Origin: Geodermatophilus marinus
GTDB taxonomy: Bacteria; Actinomycetota; Actinomycetes; Mycobacteriales; Geodermatophilaceae
Assembly: GCF_003428645.1 (NCBI RefSeq)
Contig: NZ_QVQH01000036.1
Coordinates: 1-35,339 of the forward strand
Direction of reading: 5' to 3'
Length of the DNA: 35,339 nt
Part shown: in pieces, positions 23,847-32,667 of the stretch
Numbering within the stretch: position 1 is the stretch's first letter
Layout: each line of letters opens with the position of its first letter
Notes under the pieces: generated by a model
Database searches by the model: none
Told to the model about the DNA's origin: nothing
Seen by the model: the letters and a program-made list of their open reading frames with translations, nothing else
Translations under genes and position numbers: made by a program

Positions 23847-26717
23847 ATGGGCAGGGTCCGGTGCCCGATCGTGGTCGGCCGCTCCGCCGAGCTCGACCTC
23901 CTGACCGCCGCCGTCGACCACGCCGCGGCCGGCGCCGGGGGGATCCTGCTCCTGACCGGTGAGCCGGGTATCGGCAAGACCCGGTTGGCGCTGGAGACCA
24001 CCGAGCTCGCCCGCTCGTCGGGGATGGCGGTGCTCAGCGGCCGCGCGACCCCGTCGCCGACGCCGGCGCCGTACCGGCCGCTGGCCGAGGCCTTCACGTC
24101 GGCGTGGCGTGGCCGCGGGCCACCGGCGGGTCCGGCGCAGGAGGGCCTGCGTCCTGCGCTGGAGGTCCTGGTCCCGGCGTGGACGACGCCGCGCGAGGAC
24201 CGACGCGCCGCCGTCTCCACGGTGACGCTCGGGGAGGCGGCCCTCGTCCTGCTCGACGGGCTGGGCGGAGCGGGCGCGCTGCTCGTCGTCGAGGACCTGC
24301 ACTGGTCGGACCCGGAGTCGCTCGAGGTGCTGGAGTACCTCGCCGACGTCCTGCCGGGTCGTCCCGTCCTCGTCGTGGGGACCGCCCGCACCACCGGGGA
24401 ACCGGGCGTGGACCGGTCGGTCCGCAGGCTGACCACCCGGCACAGCGCGCAGCTGGTCCCACTGCGCCCCCTCGACGGAGCCGGTGTCCGGGCCGCGGTG
24501 GCGGCGGCACTGGGCCTCCCGGATCCGCCGTCCGGACTCGTCACCACGATCGCCGAGCGCTCCGGGGGCTCGCCGTTCCTGGTCGAGGAGCTCCTCGCCT
24601 CGCTCGTGGAGGTCGGGGCGCTCCACCGCACCGCCACGGGCTGGGAGGTGCGCGGCACGCTGCCGGTCGTCCTACCCGAGTCCTTCTCGCTGGCCGTGGC
24701 CGACCGGCTCGCCGCGCTGCCCGCACCCGCCCGGGGTGTGCTGGAGATGGCCGCGGTGCTCGGGGAGCGGTTCGACTGGCGGCTCGTCGCCAGGACGGTC
24801 CCCGGGGACGTCGTCCTCGCGCTGCGGCAAGCGGAGGGGTCCCGGCTCGTCGAGGAGGACCACGGGGGCGCCTTCCGGTTCCGCCACGCCCTGACCCGCG
24901 CGGCCGTGCTGGCCCTCCTCGTGGCGCCGGAACGGGTGCGGCTCGCCCGCCGCGCCCTCGCCGCGATGGGCGAGCTGGACGCGACCACCGATCCGGTGCG
25001 TCTTGCGCTCGCCGCCGAGCTCGCCGAGGCGGCGGGCGAGGGCGACCGCGCGTTCGAGCTCCGGCTCACCAGCAGCCGTGCCGCGCTGCGGGTCGGGGCG
25101 GTGGCGTCCGCCCGTGAGGCGGCGGGCGACGCGCTCCGGCTCGCCGGGACGCCCGAACGCACCGTGGACGCCCGGCGCGCACTAATCGACGCCGGTGTCG
25201 CCGCCGCGGACGCCGCGCAGATCGTCCCGCTCGGGGTGCAGCTGCTCGCCCAGCTGGCGGCACTGCACGCACCCGCCGAGGACATCGCCGAGATCCACCA
25301 CCTCCTGGCCGCCGCCGCGGTGGCCAGGAGCGACTGGAGCGGGGCCACCGCCGAGCTCGACCGGGCCGCCCGCTGCGCGCGGTCGCCGACCGCGGCCGTC
25401 CTCGCCCGTCACGAGGCGCTGCGCGCCGAGGTCGCTCTCGGGGAGCACCGGATCGACGCCGCACTGGCCCGTGCCGGAGCCGCACGGGCGGCCGCGGAAC
25501 GGGCGGGCCGCCACGACCTCGAGTCGGATGCGTCGACCCTGATGGGCCGGGCCGCCCGCCTCTCCGACCTCGGCACCGCCGAGCGGTGGTTCACCGCCGC
25601 GGTCGCCGCTGCCGAGCTGTCCGGGTCCGCGCTCCGCCGGGCCACCGCCCTGCACGAGCTCGCCACCATCGACGTCATCGGCATCGGGCACACCGATCGG
25701 CTCGTCCGCGCGCGCAGGCTCGCCGCGGAGATCGGCGCGCCGGGCCGGGTGGCCGCGGTCGACCTGCAACTGGCGGTGCTGCACTGGAAGCGCCACGAGC
25801 TCGACGAGGCCCGGGCCGCCGCGCGCCGTGCCGCCACCGCAGGGCAGCGGTTCGGTCTCGGCCTCCTCGTGCCCCTCGCCCAGGTCATCGGCGGACTGGT
25901 CGATGCCGTGCTGGGCCACCACGACCGCGCCGTCGGCGCGTTCGACCGGGCCCGGCCGGCGATGGACGACGAGATCGAGGCGTCGGGGCGGGGCAACCTG
26001 CTCGCGCTCGCGTCGCTGGCGATCGAGGACCGCGTCGGCGCGCTGGACGAACTCGCCCGCGCCGTCGCACTGGCACCACCGGACTCCGCTTCCGCCCGCA
26101 GCCCCTGTCGCGGCCTGCACGCACTGCTGCTCGCGGTCGACGGCGCGCCCGGAGCCGAGGACGCCGCGGCCGACGTCGCCGCCACCCCGGTCCTGGACGC
26201 CGTCGCCCGGCACTACGGCACGCTCGCCCGTGCGGTGCTCGCCGGTCGGCGCGGCGACCGCACCTCGGCCGCGGCCTGCTTCACGACCGCCGACGCGGGG
26301 CTGACCGGCGCACCCTGGTTGCGCCACCTCGGCCGCCGCCTGGTCGCCGAGGCCGCGGTCGCCGACGACTGGGGGGACCCGGGGTCCTGGTTGCCCGAGG
26401 CGCACGCGTTCTTCTCCGGCACCGCGCCAGAACTCGCGCGTGCCTGCCGATCCCTGGCGCGCCGCAGCGGCTCGCCACCGCCGCGCCGCGACCCCGACGG
26501 GGTGCCGCCCGCGCTCGCCGCCCGCGGGATCACGCGTCGCGAGGCCGACGTCCTCGCGCTGCTCGCGCGCGGCTCCTCCAACCGGGAGATCGCCGCGCGC
26601 CTGTACCTGTCACCACGGACGGTGGAGAAGCACGTCGAGCACCTCATGGCGAAGACCGGCACCGCCCGGCGCACCCAGCTCGTCGCCCTGATGACCAGCC
26701 CCGGCGGGCCACGCTGA
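23847..26717 (+). CDS. LAL-type LuxR regulator with AAA ATPase
   Basis: A 956-residue large ATP-binding LuxR regulator (LAL). Residues 8-300 form the ATPase with VVGRSAELDLL, Walker A GEPGIGKT (38-45) and Walker B LLVVEDLHWSD (145-155). The middle (about 330-880) is helical repeats rich in Ala, Leu and Arg. The C-terminal LuxR domain (894-947) carries ITRREADVLALLARGSSNREIA and SPRTVEKHVEHLMAKTG. Family members such as MalT bind an inducer and ATP, oligomerise and activate transcription. The ATG at 23847 is the first in-frame start giving a family-like N-terminus. The divergent FAD oxidoreductase 119 bases away is a likely target. Confidence 0.92.
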   Translation: MGRVRCPIVVGRSAELDLLTAAVDHAAAGAGGILLLTGEPGIGKTRLALETTELARSSGMAVLSGRATPSPTPAPYRPLAEAFTSAWRGRGPPAGPAQEGLRPALEVLVPAWTTPREDRRAAVSTVTLGEAALVLLDGLGGAGALLVVEDLHWSDPESLEVLEYLADVLPGRPVLVVGTARTTGEPGVDRSVRRLTTRHSAQLVPLRPLDGAGVRAAVAAALGLPDPPSGLVTTIAERSGGSPFLVEELLASLVEVGALHRTATGWEVRGTLPVVLPESFSLAVADRLAALPAPARGVLEMAAVLGERFDWRLVARTVPGDVVLALRQAEGSRLVEEDHGGAFRFRHALTRAAVLALLVAPERVRLARRALAAMGELDATTDPVRLALAAELAEAAGEGDRAFELRLTSSRAALRVGAVASAREAAGDALRLAGTPERTVDARRALIDAGVAAADAAQIVPLGVQLLAQLAALHAPAEDIAEIHHLLAAAAVARSDWSGATAELDRAARCARSPTAAVLARHEALRAEVALGEHRIDAALARAGAARAAAERAGRHDLESDASTLMGRAARLSDLGTAERWFTAAVAAAELSGSALRRATALHELATIDVIGIGHTDRLVRARRLAAEIGAPGRVAAVDLQLAVLHWKRHELDEARAAARRAATAGQRFGLGLLVPLAQVIGGLVDAVLGHHDRAVGAFDRARPAMDDEIEASGRGNLLALASLAIEDRVGALDELARAVALAPPDSASARSPCRGLHALLLAVDGAPGAEDAAADVAATPVLDAVARHYGTLARAVLAGRRGDRTSAAACFTTADAGLTGAPWLRHLGRRLVAEAAVADDWGDPGSWLPEAHAFFSGTAPELARACRSLARRSGSPPPRRDPDGVPPALAARGITRREADVLALLARGSSNREIAARLYLSPRTVEKHVEHLMAKTGTARRTQLVALMTSPGGPR

Positions 26718-26806
26718 CAGCGGCGACGTGATCCGGCGTCCCCCGGGAGGAACGCGGTCCGGGAGCCCGGGCAGCGCCGCGGTGCACCCCCGGGACGACC
26801 CGTCGG

Positions 26807-29203
26807 TCACGCCGGTCGCTCGATCGTGACCGTCCCCGCGGCCCCGTCGACGGTCACCACCTGCCCGGTGGTGATGCGCTCGGTCGCGGCCGGGACGCAG
26901 ATCACCGCGGGGATGCCGTACTCCCGGGCCACCGTCGGCCCGTGCGCCATCACCGCGCCGGTCTCGGTGACCAGCCCACCCGCGGTGAGGAACAGGGGCG
27001 TCCAGCCCGGGTCGGTCGTCGGCGCGACCAGGATCTCGCCCGGCTCGACCGTCGCGCCGGCCGGGTCGCGGACCACGCGGGCGCGGCCGCGGACCCGCCC
27101 GGACGCCGCGCCCGTGCCGGTGAGCGTGCGGTCGTCGGGCGCCGGCCGCGGCAGCAGCGTCTCCACGTCGGTCCCGTCGGAGAGCAGGGCGACCGGGACG
27201 GTCCGGCGGCGCAGCTCCCGCGCGTGCACCGACCGCCGCGCGGCGACCACCTCCCGCGGGTCCTCGCCGCGCTCCACCGCCGCGCGCAGCTCGGGCTGCG
27301 TGAGGAACATGACGTCGTCCGCGCGCTCGAGCAGGCCCTCCCCCTGCAGCCGGGCGCCGAGGAGCAGGAGACGTCGCCGCCGGTCGCGCAGCGGGTACAG
27401 GCCGGCGAACTTCCCCGCCTCGCGCAGCCCGCCCAGCTCCCGCGCCCGGCGCAGGAGGAAGCCGGCCAGCCGCCCCCGTACGGGCCGCGTGCGGCGGGCG
27501 CGTGCGGCGAGCTCGGCGAGCACCACCTCGGCCGCGGCCGCGGCGCGCTCGAACCTCCGGTCGGGGGCCTGCTCGGGATCGGTGAGGCGCAGGTAGTTGG
27601 CGAGCGCCGCGAACACCGGCGTCGGGTCCTCGGACCAGCGCGGCACCCCGACGTCGACCTCCGCGGCGCACCTGGTGCCGTACCGGTCGAGGAAGGCGCC
27701 CAGGCCGAACTCCGGCAGCTCGCCGTCGCGGTGGGCCGCGGCGAGCTCGCCCGGTGACGTGCCCAGCAGGACCTCGCGGTGCGCCGCGGCCCGCCGGGCG
27801 ACCTGCCAGAGCACGAGGTCCATCTCGATCGTGACGTTGTGCGGCATGCCACCGAGGACGGTGCGCAGCTCGTCGTCGGTCGCGATGCCCGACAGCAGCG
27901 GCGGGAGGGCCGCGGAGACCAGGAGACCGCTGACGACGGGCCAGGTGATCCTGCCGGGGCGCACGCTCGACGCCGTGTCGTCCTCCAGCAGGGCCAGCAG
28001 CCCGGCCGCCATGGAGGGGTCGGCCTCGGGCTGCAGGCGGAGGCGTTCGAGCTCGCCGAAGACGCGTGCCCGCGCCGCCGCCGGTCTCGCCAGCGCGCCC
28101 AGGATCCCGGCCACCGCCCGCGGACCCACGGTCAGCGCGGCGGTGGTCCGCCGCCGGGAGCGGGGCACGGGGGCGAACCGCGGGTCGTCGAGCAGGTGCT
28201 CGACCACCGCCTGCGCGCGCGGCCCGAAGTCGACGGCCATCAGCCTCACCAGCCGCCGCCGGGTCGAGGGGTCGCGCACCGCGTCGGTCAGGTCCCCGTA
28301 CAGCCGGCCGCCGACGTCGACGATCTCCACCCGGAGTCCGAAGGCGGCGAGCATGCCCGCCAGCACCGACCTCAGCGTGGCCATGCCCATCGGCGTCACC
28401 GGCCGGAGCATGCCCTGGACGTGGCCGAACTCGACGTACAGCCGCGGTCCCGGTTCCCCGCTCGGCGGCGGCGCCGGGAACAGCGTGGTGATCGGCCGGG
28501 ACTGCAGCAGCCACAGCGCGCCGTCCCGGTCGTAGGCCCACTCGACGTCCTGCGGCCCGCCGAGCCGGCGCTGGAGCCGCTGCCCGACGCCGCGGAGCTC
28601 CTCCAGCCGGGCGGCCGTGAGGCACCCGCCCCCCTCCGGTGGTGCGCCGTCCAGCACGTGGTGGTCGGCCACCGTCGTCCCCTCGACCACGGACGTGCCC
28701 AGGCCCGGCGCGGCGTCGACGACGGTCTCGCCGCGGGAGCCGGTGACCGGGTTGGCGGTGAACAGCACACCCGCGACCTCGGCGTCGACCATCCGCTGGA
28801 CGACGACCGCCATGCGCACGGTCTCGTGCGGCACCCCGGCGGCCTCGCGGTAGGCGACGGCGCGCTCGGTGTGCAGGGAGTCCCAGCAGGCGCGGATCGC
28901 CTCGAGCAGCCGCTCGGCGCCCGTCACCGAGAGGTAGGTGTCCTGCTGGCCGGCGAAGCTCGCGTCCGGCAGGTCCTCGGCGGTGGCGCTGGACCGGACC
29001 GCCACCGGCCCGGCACCGAGCCGGTCGTACGCCGCGAGCACCTCGGCCCGCGGCACCTCGCCGCGCCGGTGGGCGTCGGTCGTGACGCAGAAGCCGTCCG
29101 GCACGCGCTCCCCCGACCGGATCAGCTCGGCGAGGCCGGCGGCCTTTCCGCCCACGAGGTCGCGCGCCCCCGGGTCGATCGCCGCCAGGTCGAGCACCTG
29201 CAT
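26807..29203 (-). CDS. PEP-utilising phosphotransferase, rifampicin-phosphotransferase-like
   Basis: The 798-residue protein has an ATP-grasp domain of PEP synthase type at the N-terminus (VGGKAAGLAEL with Lys20; VAVRSSATAEDLPDASFAGQQDTYL with Arg69; GVLFTANPVTG; LWLLQSRPIT). A long helical middle follows (about 270-690). The C-terminal swivelling phosphohistidine domain contains GGLVTETGAVMAHGPTVAREYG with His754. The order ATP-grasp, middle, His domain at the very end, and a length near 800, match rifampicin phosphotransferase (RPH) and relatives. PEP synthase differs in having its His domain in the middle. RPH transfers the beta-phosphate of ATP to rifamycins. No rifamycin-associated element is visible upstream, so another substrate is possible. 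It is divergent from a TetR regulator 71 bases away. Confidence 0.85.
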   Translation of the reverse strand: MQVLDLAAIDPGARDLVGGKAAGLAELIRSGERVPDGFCVTTDAHRRGEVPRAEVLAAYDRLGAGPVAVRSSATAEDLPDASFAGQQDTYLSVTGAERLLEAIRACWDSLHTERAVAYREAAGVPHETVRMAVVVQRMVDAEVAGVLFTANPVTGSRGETVVDAAPGLGTSVVEGTTVADHHVLDGAPPEGGGCLTAARLEELRGVGQRLQRRLGGPQDVEWAYDRDGALWLLQSRPITTLFPAPPPSGEPGPRLYVEFGHVQGMLRPVTPMGMATLRSVLAGMLAAFGLRVEIVDVGGRLYGDLTDAVRDPSTRRRLVRLMAVDFGPRAQAVVEHLLDDPRFAPVPRSRRRTTAALTVGPRAVAGILGALARPAAARARVFGELERLRLQPEADPSMAAGLLALLEDDTASSVRPGRITWPVVSGLLVSAALPPLLSGIATDDELRTVLGGMPHNVTIEMDLVLWQVARRAAAHREVLLGTSPGELAAAHRDGELPEFGLGAFLDRYGTRCAAEVDVGVPRWSEDPTPVFAALANYLRLTDPEQAPDRRFERAAAAAEVVLAELAARARRTRPVRGRLAGFLLRRARELGGLREAGKFAGLYPLRDRRRRLLLLGARLQGEGLLERADDVMFLTQPELRAAVERGEDPREVVAARRSVHARELRRRTVPVALLSDGTDVETLLPRPAPDDRTLTGTGAASGRVRGRARVVRDPAGATVEPGEILVAPTTDPGWTPLFLTAGGLVTETGAVMAHGPTVAREYGIPAVICVPAATERITTGQVVTVDGAAGTVTIERPA

Positions 29204-29220
29204 GCCGCGGCCCCCCTCTG

Positions 29221-29237
29221 GTACGACTGCACCGTAC
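29221..29237. promoter_or_regulatory. Candidate TetR operator
   Basis: GTACG and CGTAC form an inverted repeat around seven bases. It covers the predicted -10 of the phosphotransferase promoter, where a bound repressor would block transcription. It lies 38 bases before the TetR start. Confidence 0.35.
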
Positions 29238-29260
29238 GCGCCGTGACAATACAGGTGCAA
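29231..29260 (-). promoter_or_regulatory. Predicted promoter of the phosphotransferase gene
   Basis: On the minus strand TTGCAC (29255-29260) and TACGGT (29231-29236) are separated by 18 bases, close to actinobacterial sigma-A consensus. Transcription would start about 20 bases before the ATG at 29203. Confidence 0.45.
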
Positions 29261-29274
29261 TGCATGGGAGTCGC

Positions 29275-29940
29275 ATGGCCCGCAGGGTGGACCGCCACGA
29301 GCGCCGGGAGCTGCTCGCCGACGCGCTGATGCGCCTGGCGGCCGCGCGCGGCCTCGAAGCGGTGAGCCTCCGGCACGTGGCGGCCGAGGCGGGGGTCTCG
29401 ACCGGGATGGTGCAGCACTACTTCCGCACCAAGGACGAGATGATGACCTTCGCGCTGGGGACGGTCATGGACCGGGTCCGCCGGCGGTCGCAGGGCGCAT
29501 CCACGCCGGCGACGCCGCGCGAGCTCGTCCGCGAGCTGCTGCTCCAGGTGCTCCCGCTGGACGAGACGCGCCGGCTGGAGAACCACGTCGTGCTCGCCTT
29601 CCTCGCCTACGCCGCGGTGAAGCCCTCGCTCGCGACGGGCCTGCGCGAGGCCGCCGCGGAGATGCGGGCGTTCCTCGCCCACCAGGTGCGCACGGCCGGG
29701 GTGGACGGCGTCGACCCCGACCGTGCCGCGGCCGGGCTGCTCGCGCTCGTCGACGGCCTGGGCCTGCAGGTGCTCTCGCAGCGGTACGCCGAGGACGACG
29801 CGGTCGCCGCGCTCGACGCGCAGCTCGCGCTGCTCTTCGGCCGCCGCCAGCAGTCCCCGGGGTGCGGCCGCGCGGAGCCGGCCCAGGTGCGGGCGGGCCT
29901 CACGCCACCTCGCGCCAGAAGGCGTCCAGCCGGCGGTTGA
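29275..29940 (+). CDS. TetR-family transcriptional regulator
   Basis: The 221-residue protein begins with a TetR helix-turn-helix (about 10-56): LLADALMRLAAARGLEAVSL, then HVAAEAGVSTGMVQHYFRTKDEM. The C-terminal ligand-binding domain is helical and resembles the BetI/TetR_C_6 group. The ATG at 29275 has GGGAG four bases upstream and is preferred over 29260. It is divergent from the phosphotransferase gene with only 71 bases between, so that gene and its own promoter are the likely targets. Its last 41 bases overlap the convergent hydrolase gene, and the final 30 residues are Arg/Pro-rich and beyond the usual family length. Confidence 0.9.
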   Translation: MARRVDRHERRELLADALMRLAAARGLEAVSLRHVAAEAGVSTGMVQHYFRTKDEMMTFALGTVMDRVRRRSQGASTPATPRELVRELLLQVLPLDETRRLENHVVLAFLAYAAVKPSLATGLREAAAEMRAFLAHQVRTAGVDGVDPDRAAAGLLALVDGLGLQVLSQRYAEDDAVAALDAQLALLFGRRQQSPGCGRAEPAQVRAGLTPPRARRRPAGG

Positions 29941-30700
29941 ACTCCTCGGGCACCTCCTCGAACGGCGCGTGGGCCTGGCCCTCGATCAGCTCGAAGGTCG
30001 CACCCGGGATGGCGTCGGCGACGGCCCGGCCGTAGGCCGGGGGGACGGCCGTGTCCGCGCTGCCGGTCAGCACCAGCGTCGGGACGGCGACCTGCGGCAG
30101 CCGGTCCAGGGTCGCGTGCTCCCAGAAGGCATCGGCGAAGCGGTGGAAGGACTCCCCCGACTGCTTGTGCGGGAACGCCAGGGCCGCCTCGATGGTCTCG
30201 TCGACCCGGCCGTCCTCGTGGGCACCGTGGGTGTAGGTCCAGGCGAAGAACGCCTCGAGGAAGGCGCGCTCGCTCGGCGCCCGCTCGGCCATCCACAGCC
30301 ACGAGCCGACCATGTGGTGCCACCGGACGTCGGGCCGGGCCCACGTCGAGACCAGCACCAGGCTCCGGACGGCGTCGGGGTGGCGCAGCGCCAGCTCCTG
30401 CGCGATGACGCCGCCCCCGGAGTACCCGGCGACGTGGGCGCGGTCGATGCCGCACGCCCGCAGCACCCCCGCCGCGTCGTCCGCCAGGTCGGCCACCGCG
30501 TACCCCGACCCCGGGCGGGTCGAGCGGCCCACGTCGCGGTTGTCGAACGCAGTCAGCCGGTACCGGTCGGCCAGCCCGTCGAGCTGCGCCTGCCAGGCCT
30601 CGAGCGGGTCGCCGCCGCCGTTGAGCAGGAGGACGTCGGGCCCGGCACCCCGCTGCTCCACCCACAGCTCGACCTCGCCCGCACGCACCGCTGCACCCAT
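29900..30700 (-). CDS. Alpha/beta hydrolase
   Basis: The 266-residue protein has a complete alpha/beta-hydrolase set: oxyanion-side LLLNGGGDPLEAW (25-37), FDNRDVGRSTRP (52-63), nucleophile elbow G-Y-S94-G-G, acid Asp216 in LTGSADTAVPP, and His244 in EGQAHAPFEE. The NRDVGRS motif is common in the esterase/haloperoxidase-like branch. The substrate is not predictable. The ATG at 30700 has GAGAGG ten bases upstream. The upstream sequence contains a perfect 8-bp hairpin at 30725-30744. The 3' end overlaps the TetR gene by 41 bases. Confidence 0.9.
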   Translation of the reverse strand: MGAAVRAGEVELWVEQRGAGPDVLLLNGGGDPLEAWQAQLDGLADRYRLTAFDNRDVGRSTRPGSGYAVADLADDAAGVLRACGIDRAHVAGYSGGGVIAQELALRHPDAVRSLVLVSTWARPDVRWHHMVGSWLWMAERAPSERAFLEAFFAWTYTHGAHEDGRVDETIEAALAFPHKQSGESFHRFADAFWEHATLDRLPQVAVPTLVLTGSADTAVPPAYGRAVADAIPGATFELIEGQAHAPFEEVPEEFNRRLDAFWREVA

Positions 30701-30724
30701 CGGTCCGGACCTCTCTCGCTGCTG

Positions 30725-30744
30725 GGGCCGGGAGCGCCCGGCCC
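30725..30744. other. Perfect hairpin upstream of the hydrolase
   Basis: GGGCCGGG pairs with CCCGGCCC around the loop AGCG, 25 bases before the hydrolase start. It may be a 5' UTR attenuator or part of a terminator. No partner structure is evident. The rest of 30745-30926 holds no recognisable gene. Confidence 0.35.
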
Positions 30745-30926
30745 GACCCGGGGCAGCGACCATCCTGGCGGGCGACCGGCGCCGGTGGCGGGGTCGCGCG
30801 CGCCGCTCGGGCGCGCCGTCACGGGCCGGTTCGACCGCCTCGACCCGGCGCGGTCGGCTGCTCGGGCGTCGGGCCCGGCGGACGTGGGCGTCGCCTCCTC
30901 GCCGTCCCGGTGCACCGCGGCGGCGA

Positions 30927-30952
30927 GCGGCACCCCGCGCGGCGGGTGCCGC
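30927..30952 (-). terminator. Terminator of the DUF368 transporter gene
   Basis: GCGGCACCC (30927-30935) pairs perfectly with GGGTGCCGC (30944-30952) around an eight-base loop. It begins ten bases after the stop codon of the minus-strand transporter gene. There is no U-tract. Confidence 0.6.
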
Positions 30953-30962
30953 CGGAGCCGGG

Positions 30963-31910
30963 TCAGCCCCCGGCGGCGGCCCGGCGCTCGAGGCGCGCCT
31001 GGACGGCGAGGACGGCGGTGACGGCGAGGCCGACGCCCACGGCGAGGGCCAGCATCGGCAGCGCGCCGTCGTCCGGGGCGAGCAGTCCGCGGTCCTCGTC
31101 CTGCCACGGCCAGAGGGCGCGCAGCGAGCCCGCCATGAGACCGGTCATGACCGCCAGGGTCAGGGCGTGGTGGCGGCGCAGCGCCGCCTGCAGCGCCTTG
31201 ACGAACAACCCGAGCCCGAGCGCCGCGCCCGCGGCGAACGCGCCCAGGTAGGCGAGGTCGCGCTCGTTGACCGCGGCGAGCGTGGGCTGGTACAGGCCCA
31301 GGGTCAGCAGGAGGAAGGACCCCGACACCCCCGGCAGCACCAGGGCGCAGATGGCCACCGCCGCGGCCGGCACCACGACCGTCAGCGGCGGGTCCGCGGC
31401 GCCGCCCGGCGGGAGGCCGGTGAGCACGAACGCCGCGACGGCCGCCGCGACGGCCGCGGCGGCGGAGCGCGGTGCCCACCGGCCGACCATCCGGGCCGGC
31501 ACGGCGATCGAGAAGAGCACGAGGCCGAAGAAGACCGCGCGCGCGCCGACCGGGTGGTCGGTGATCAGCGGCTCCAGGAGCCGCGCGGCGACCAGGACGG
31601 CGACGACCATGCCGGCGAGCACCGGGACGACGGTCGACCAGTGCACCTTCCCCAGCTCGTCCCGGACCAGCGCGACCCGGCCCGTGACGGCCAGCCGGAG
31701 CGCGGTCACGACGTGGTCGGCGCTGGCGATCAGCCGCTCGTAGACGCCCACGACGAGCGCGACGGTGCCCCCGCTGACCCCGGGGACGACCTCCGCGGCG
31801 CCCATCGCCACGCCGCGGAGGACGTCCCCGGGCGCCGTGCCACCCGGGACGGCGCTCCGGCGCGACTGCCGGTGGGGTGGGACGGGACTGCCGTTCTCCG
31901 CTGGCCGCAC
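30963..31910 (-). CDS. popT: DUF368 (PopT-type) polyprenyl-phosphate transporter
   Basis: The 315-residue integral membrane protein carries the two DUF368 signatures: MGAAEVVPGVSGGTVALVVG (36-55) and a second copy, LVLPGVSGSFLLLTLGLY (190-207). These imply two related halves packed as an internal repeat, with about eight to ten membrane segments. DUF368 proteins (PopT) have been shown to return undecaprenyl phosphate across the membrane for reuse in peptidoglycan synthesis. That assigns this gene to the same process as the SEDS-PBP fusion about 18 kb away. The GTG start at 31910 has no Shine-Dalgarno but a TAGCTT seven bases upstream, consistent with leaderless translation. The first 28 residues are not conserved in the family. 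Confidence 0.9.
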   Translation of the reverse strand: MRPAENGSPVPPHRQSRRSAVPGGTAPGDVLRGVAMGAAEVVPGVSGGTVALVVGVYERLIASADHVVTALRLAVTGRVALVRDELGKVHWSTVVPVLAGMVVAVLVAARLLEPLITDHPVGARAVFFGLVLFSIAVPARMVGRWAPRSAAAAVAAAVAAFVLTGLPPGGAADPPLTVVVPAAAVAICALVLPGVSGSFLLLTLGLYQPTLAAVNERDLAYLGAFAAGAALGLGLFVKALQAALRRHHALTLAVMTGLMAGSLRALWPWQDEDRGLLAPDDGALPMLALAVGVGLAVTAVLAVQARLERRAAAGG

Positions 31911-31917
31911 CGGGACG

Positions 31918-31923
31918 AAGCTA
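31918..31923 (-). promoter_or_regulatory. Predicted -10 of a leaderless popT transcript
   Basis: TAGCTT on the minus strand fits TANNNT and ends seven bases before the GTG at 31910. Its first three bases are also the TAG stop of the small upstream ORF. No -35 consensus is seen. Confidence 0.45.
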
Positions 31924-32049
31924 CCGCCCGGGGTCCGGCCCGTCGGGCACGAACCGCAGCCGGGTCGCCGGGGAGCCGACCCCGACGGCGAACACCACCG
32001 GGGGGTGCACGGCGGCCAGGACGCGGGGCAGGTCGGCCTCCGGCGCCAT
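31921..32049 (-). CDS. Possible small ORF between the HD-domain gene and popT
   Basis: The 42-residue frame reads MAPEADLPRVLAAV, a hydrophobic strand-like PVVFAVGVGS, then TRLRFVPDG. All third codon positions are G or C and the composition is protein-like. It lies in the same frame as the HD-domain protein, 45 bases past that stop, so it could be a separate small gene, a remnant, or a chance frame. No good ribosome binding site is seen and I recognise no family. Confidence 0.3.
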   Translation of the reverse strand: MAPEADLPRVLAAVHPPVVFAVGVGSPATRLRFVPDGPDPGR

Positions 32050-32094
32050 CGCCAGGCCGGTGCCCCCCGCTTCCGGGGCGCTCCCGCGACGGCG

Positions 32095-32667
32095 TCAGGC
32101 CGCCGCGGAGATCCGGCGCTCGGTGGCCGCGACGGCCGCCAGCAGCGCCGGGCCGCGGACGTGGTGGCAGCGGGCGTTGGGGCTGTCCGGGCCGTGGCGG
32201 CGCAGCATGTCGGCCAGCCGGGTCCCCGCGTCCACCGGGCTGCCGTCGGGGGCGGTGGTCTGGTCGGCGAAGGTGAGCGCGTCGGCCAGCGGACCGGTGG
32301 TGAAGCGGTCGTCGGCGAAGGGCTCGAGCAGATCGGACAGGCCGCGGGCGGCGGCGACGAACCGGGCGCCGGAGTGCTGGGCGACCAGCCCGACGACCAG
32401 CTCCGGCCAGCCGCGCTGCGCGAGGAAGCGGGCGCCGTCCACCGGGTGGAAGGTCGACCACGACAGGTCGGGGGCGTAGCCGACGTCGTGCAGGTAGGCC
32501 GCCGCCACCAGCACCGGCCGGTCCGCGTCGGCGACCGCCGCGACGGCGGCGGCGGCCCGCGCCGCCACGCCCCGGGTGTGCCCCCAGCGGTCGCCCACCG
32601 GGGCGAGCAGCCGCTCGGCGAGCCGGCAGGCCTCCCCGACCAGGTCGGTGCCCTCCCCCAGCGCCAC
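32095..32667 (-). CDS. HD-domain phosphohydrolase-like protein
   Basis: The 190-residue protein has the HD metal-binding pattern: His30 (RWGHTRGVA), His60-Asp61 (AAYLHDVGY), His74 ([10 protein letters not shown]), His98 (AQHSGARF) and Asp135 (ADQTT). HD proteins hydrolyse phosphoesters of nucleotides, including signalling nucleotides; the target here is unknown. No RelA/SpoT synthetase or GYP extension is present, so it is a stand-alone HD protein. It is divergent from dtd, 104 bases away. Confidence 0.87.
   Translation of the reverse strand: MALGEGTDLVGEACRLAERLLAPVGDRWGHTRGVAARAAAAVAAVADADRPVLVAAAYLHDVGYAPDLSWSTFHPVDGARFLAQRGWPELVVGLVAQHSGARFVAAARGLSDLLEPFADDRFTTGPLADALTFADQTTAPDGSPVDAGTRLADMLRRHGPDSPNARCHHVRGPALLAAVAATERRISAAA

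Noticed and set aside
26718..26806. Terminator between the LAL regulator and the phosphotransferase gene
   Set aside because: Several G/C runs occur but no clean stem forms without many mismatches.
29204..29274. Rifamycin-associated element upstream of the RPH-like gene
   Set aside because: The known 19-bp inverted element is not present on either strand.
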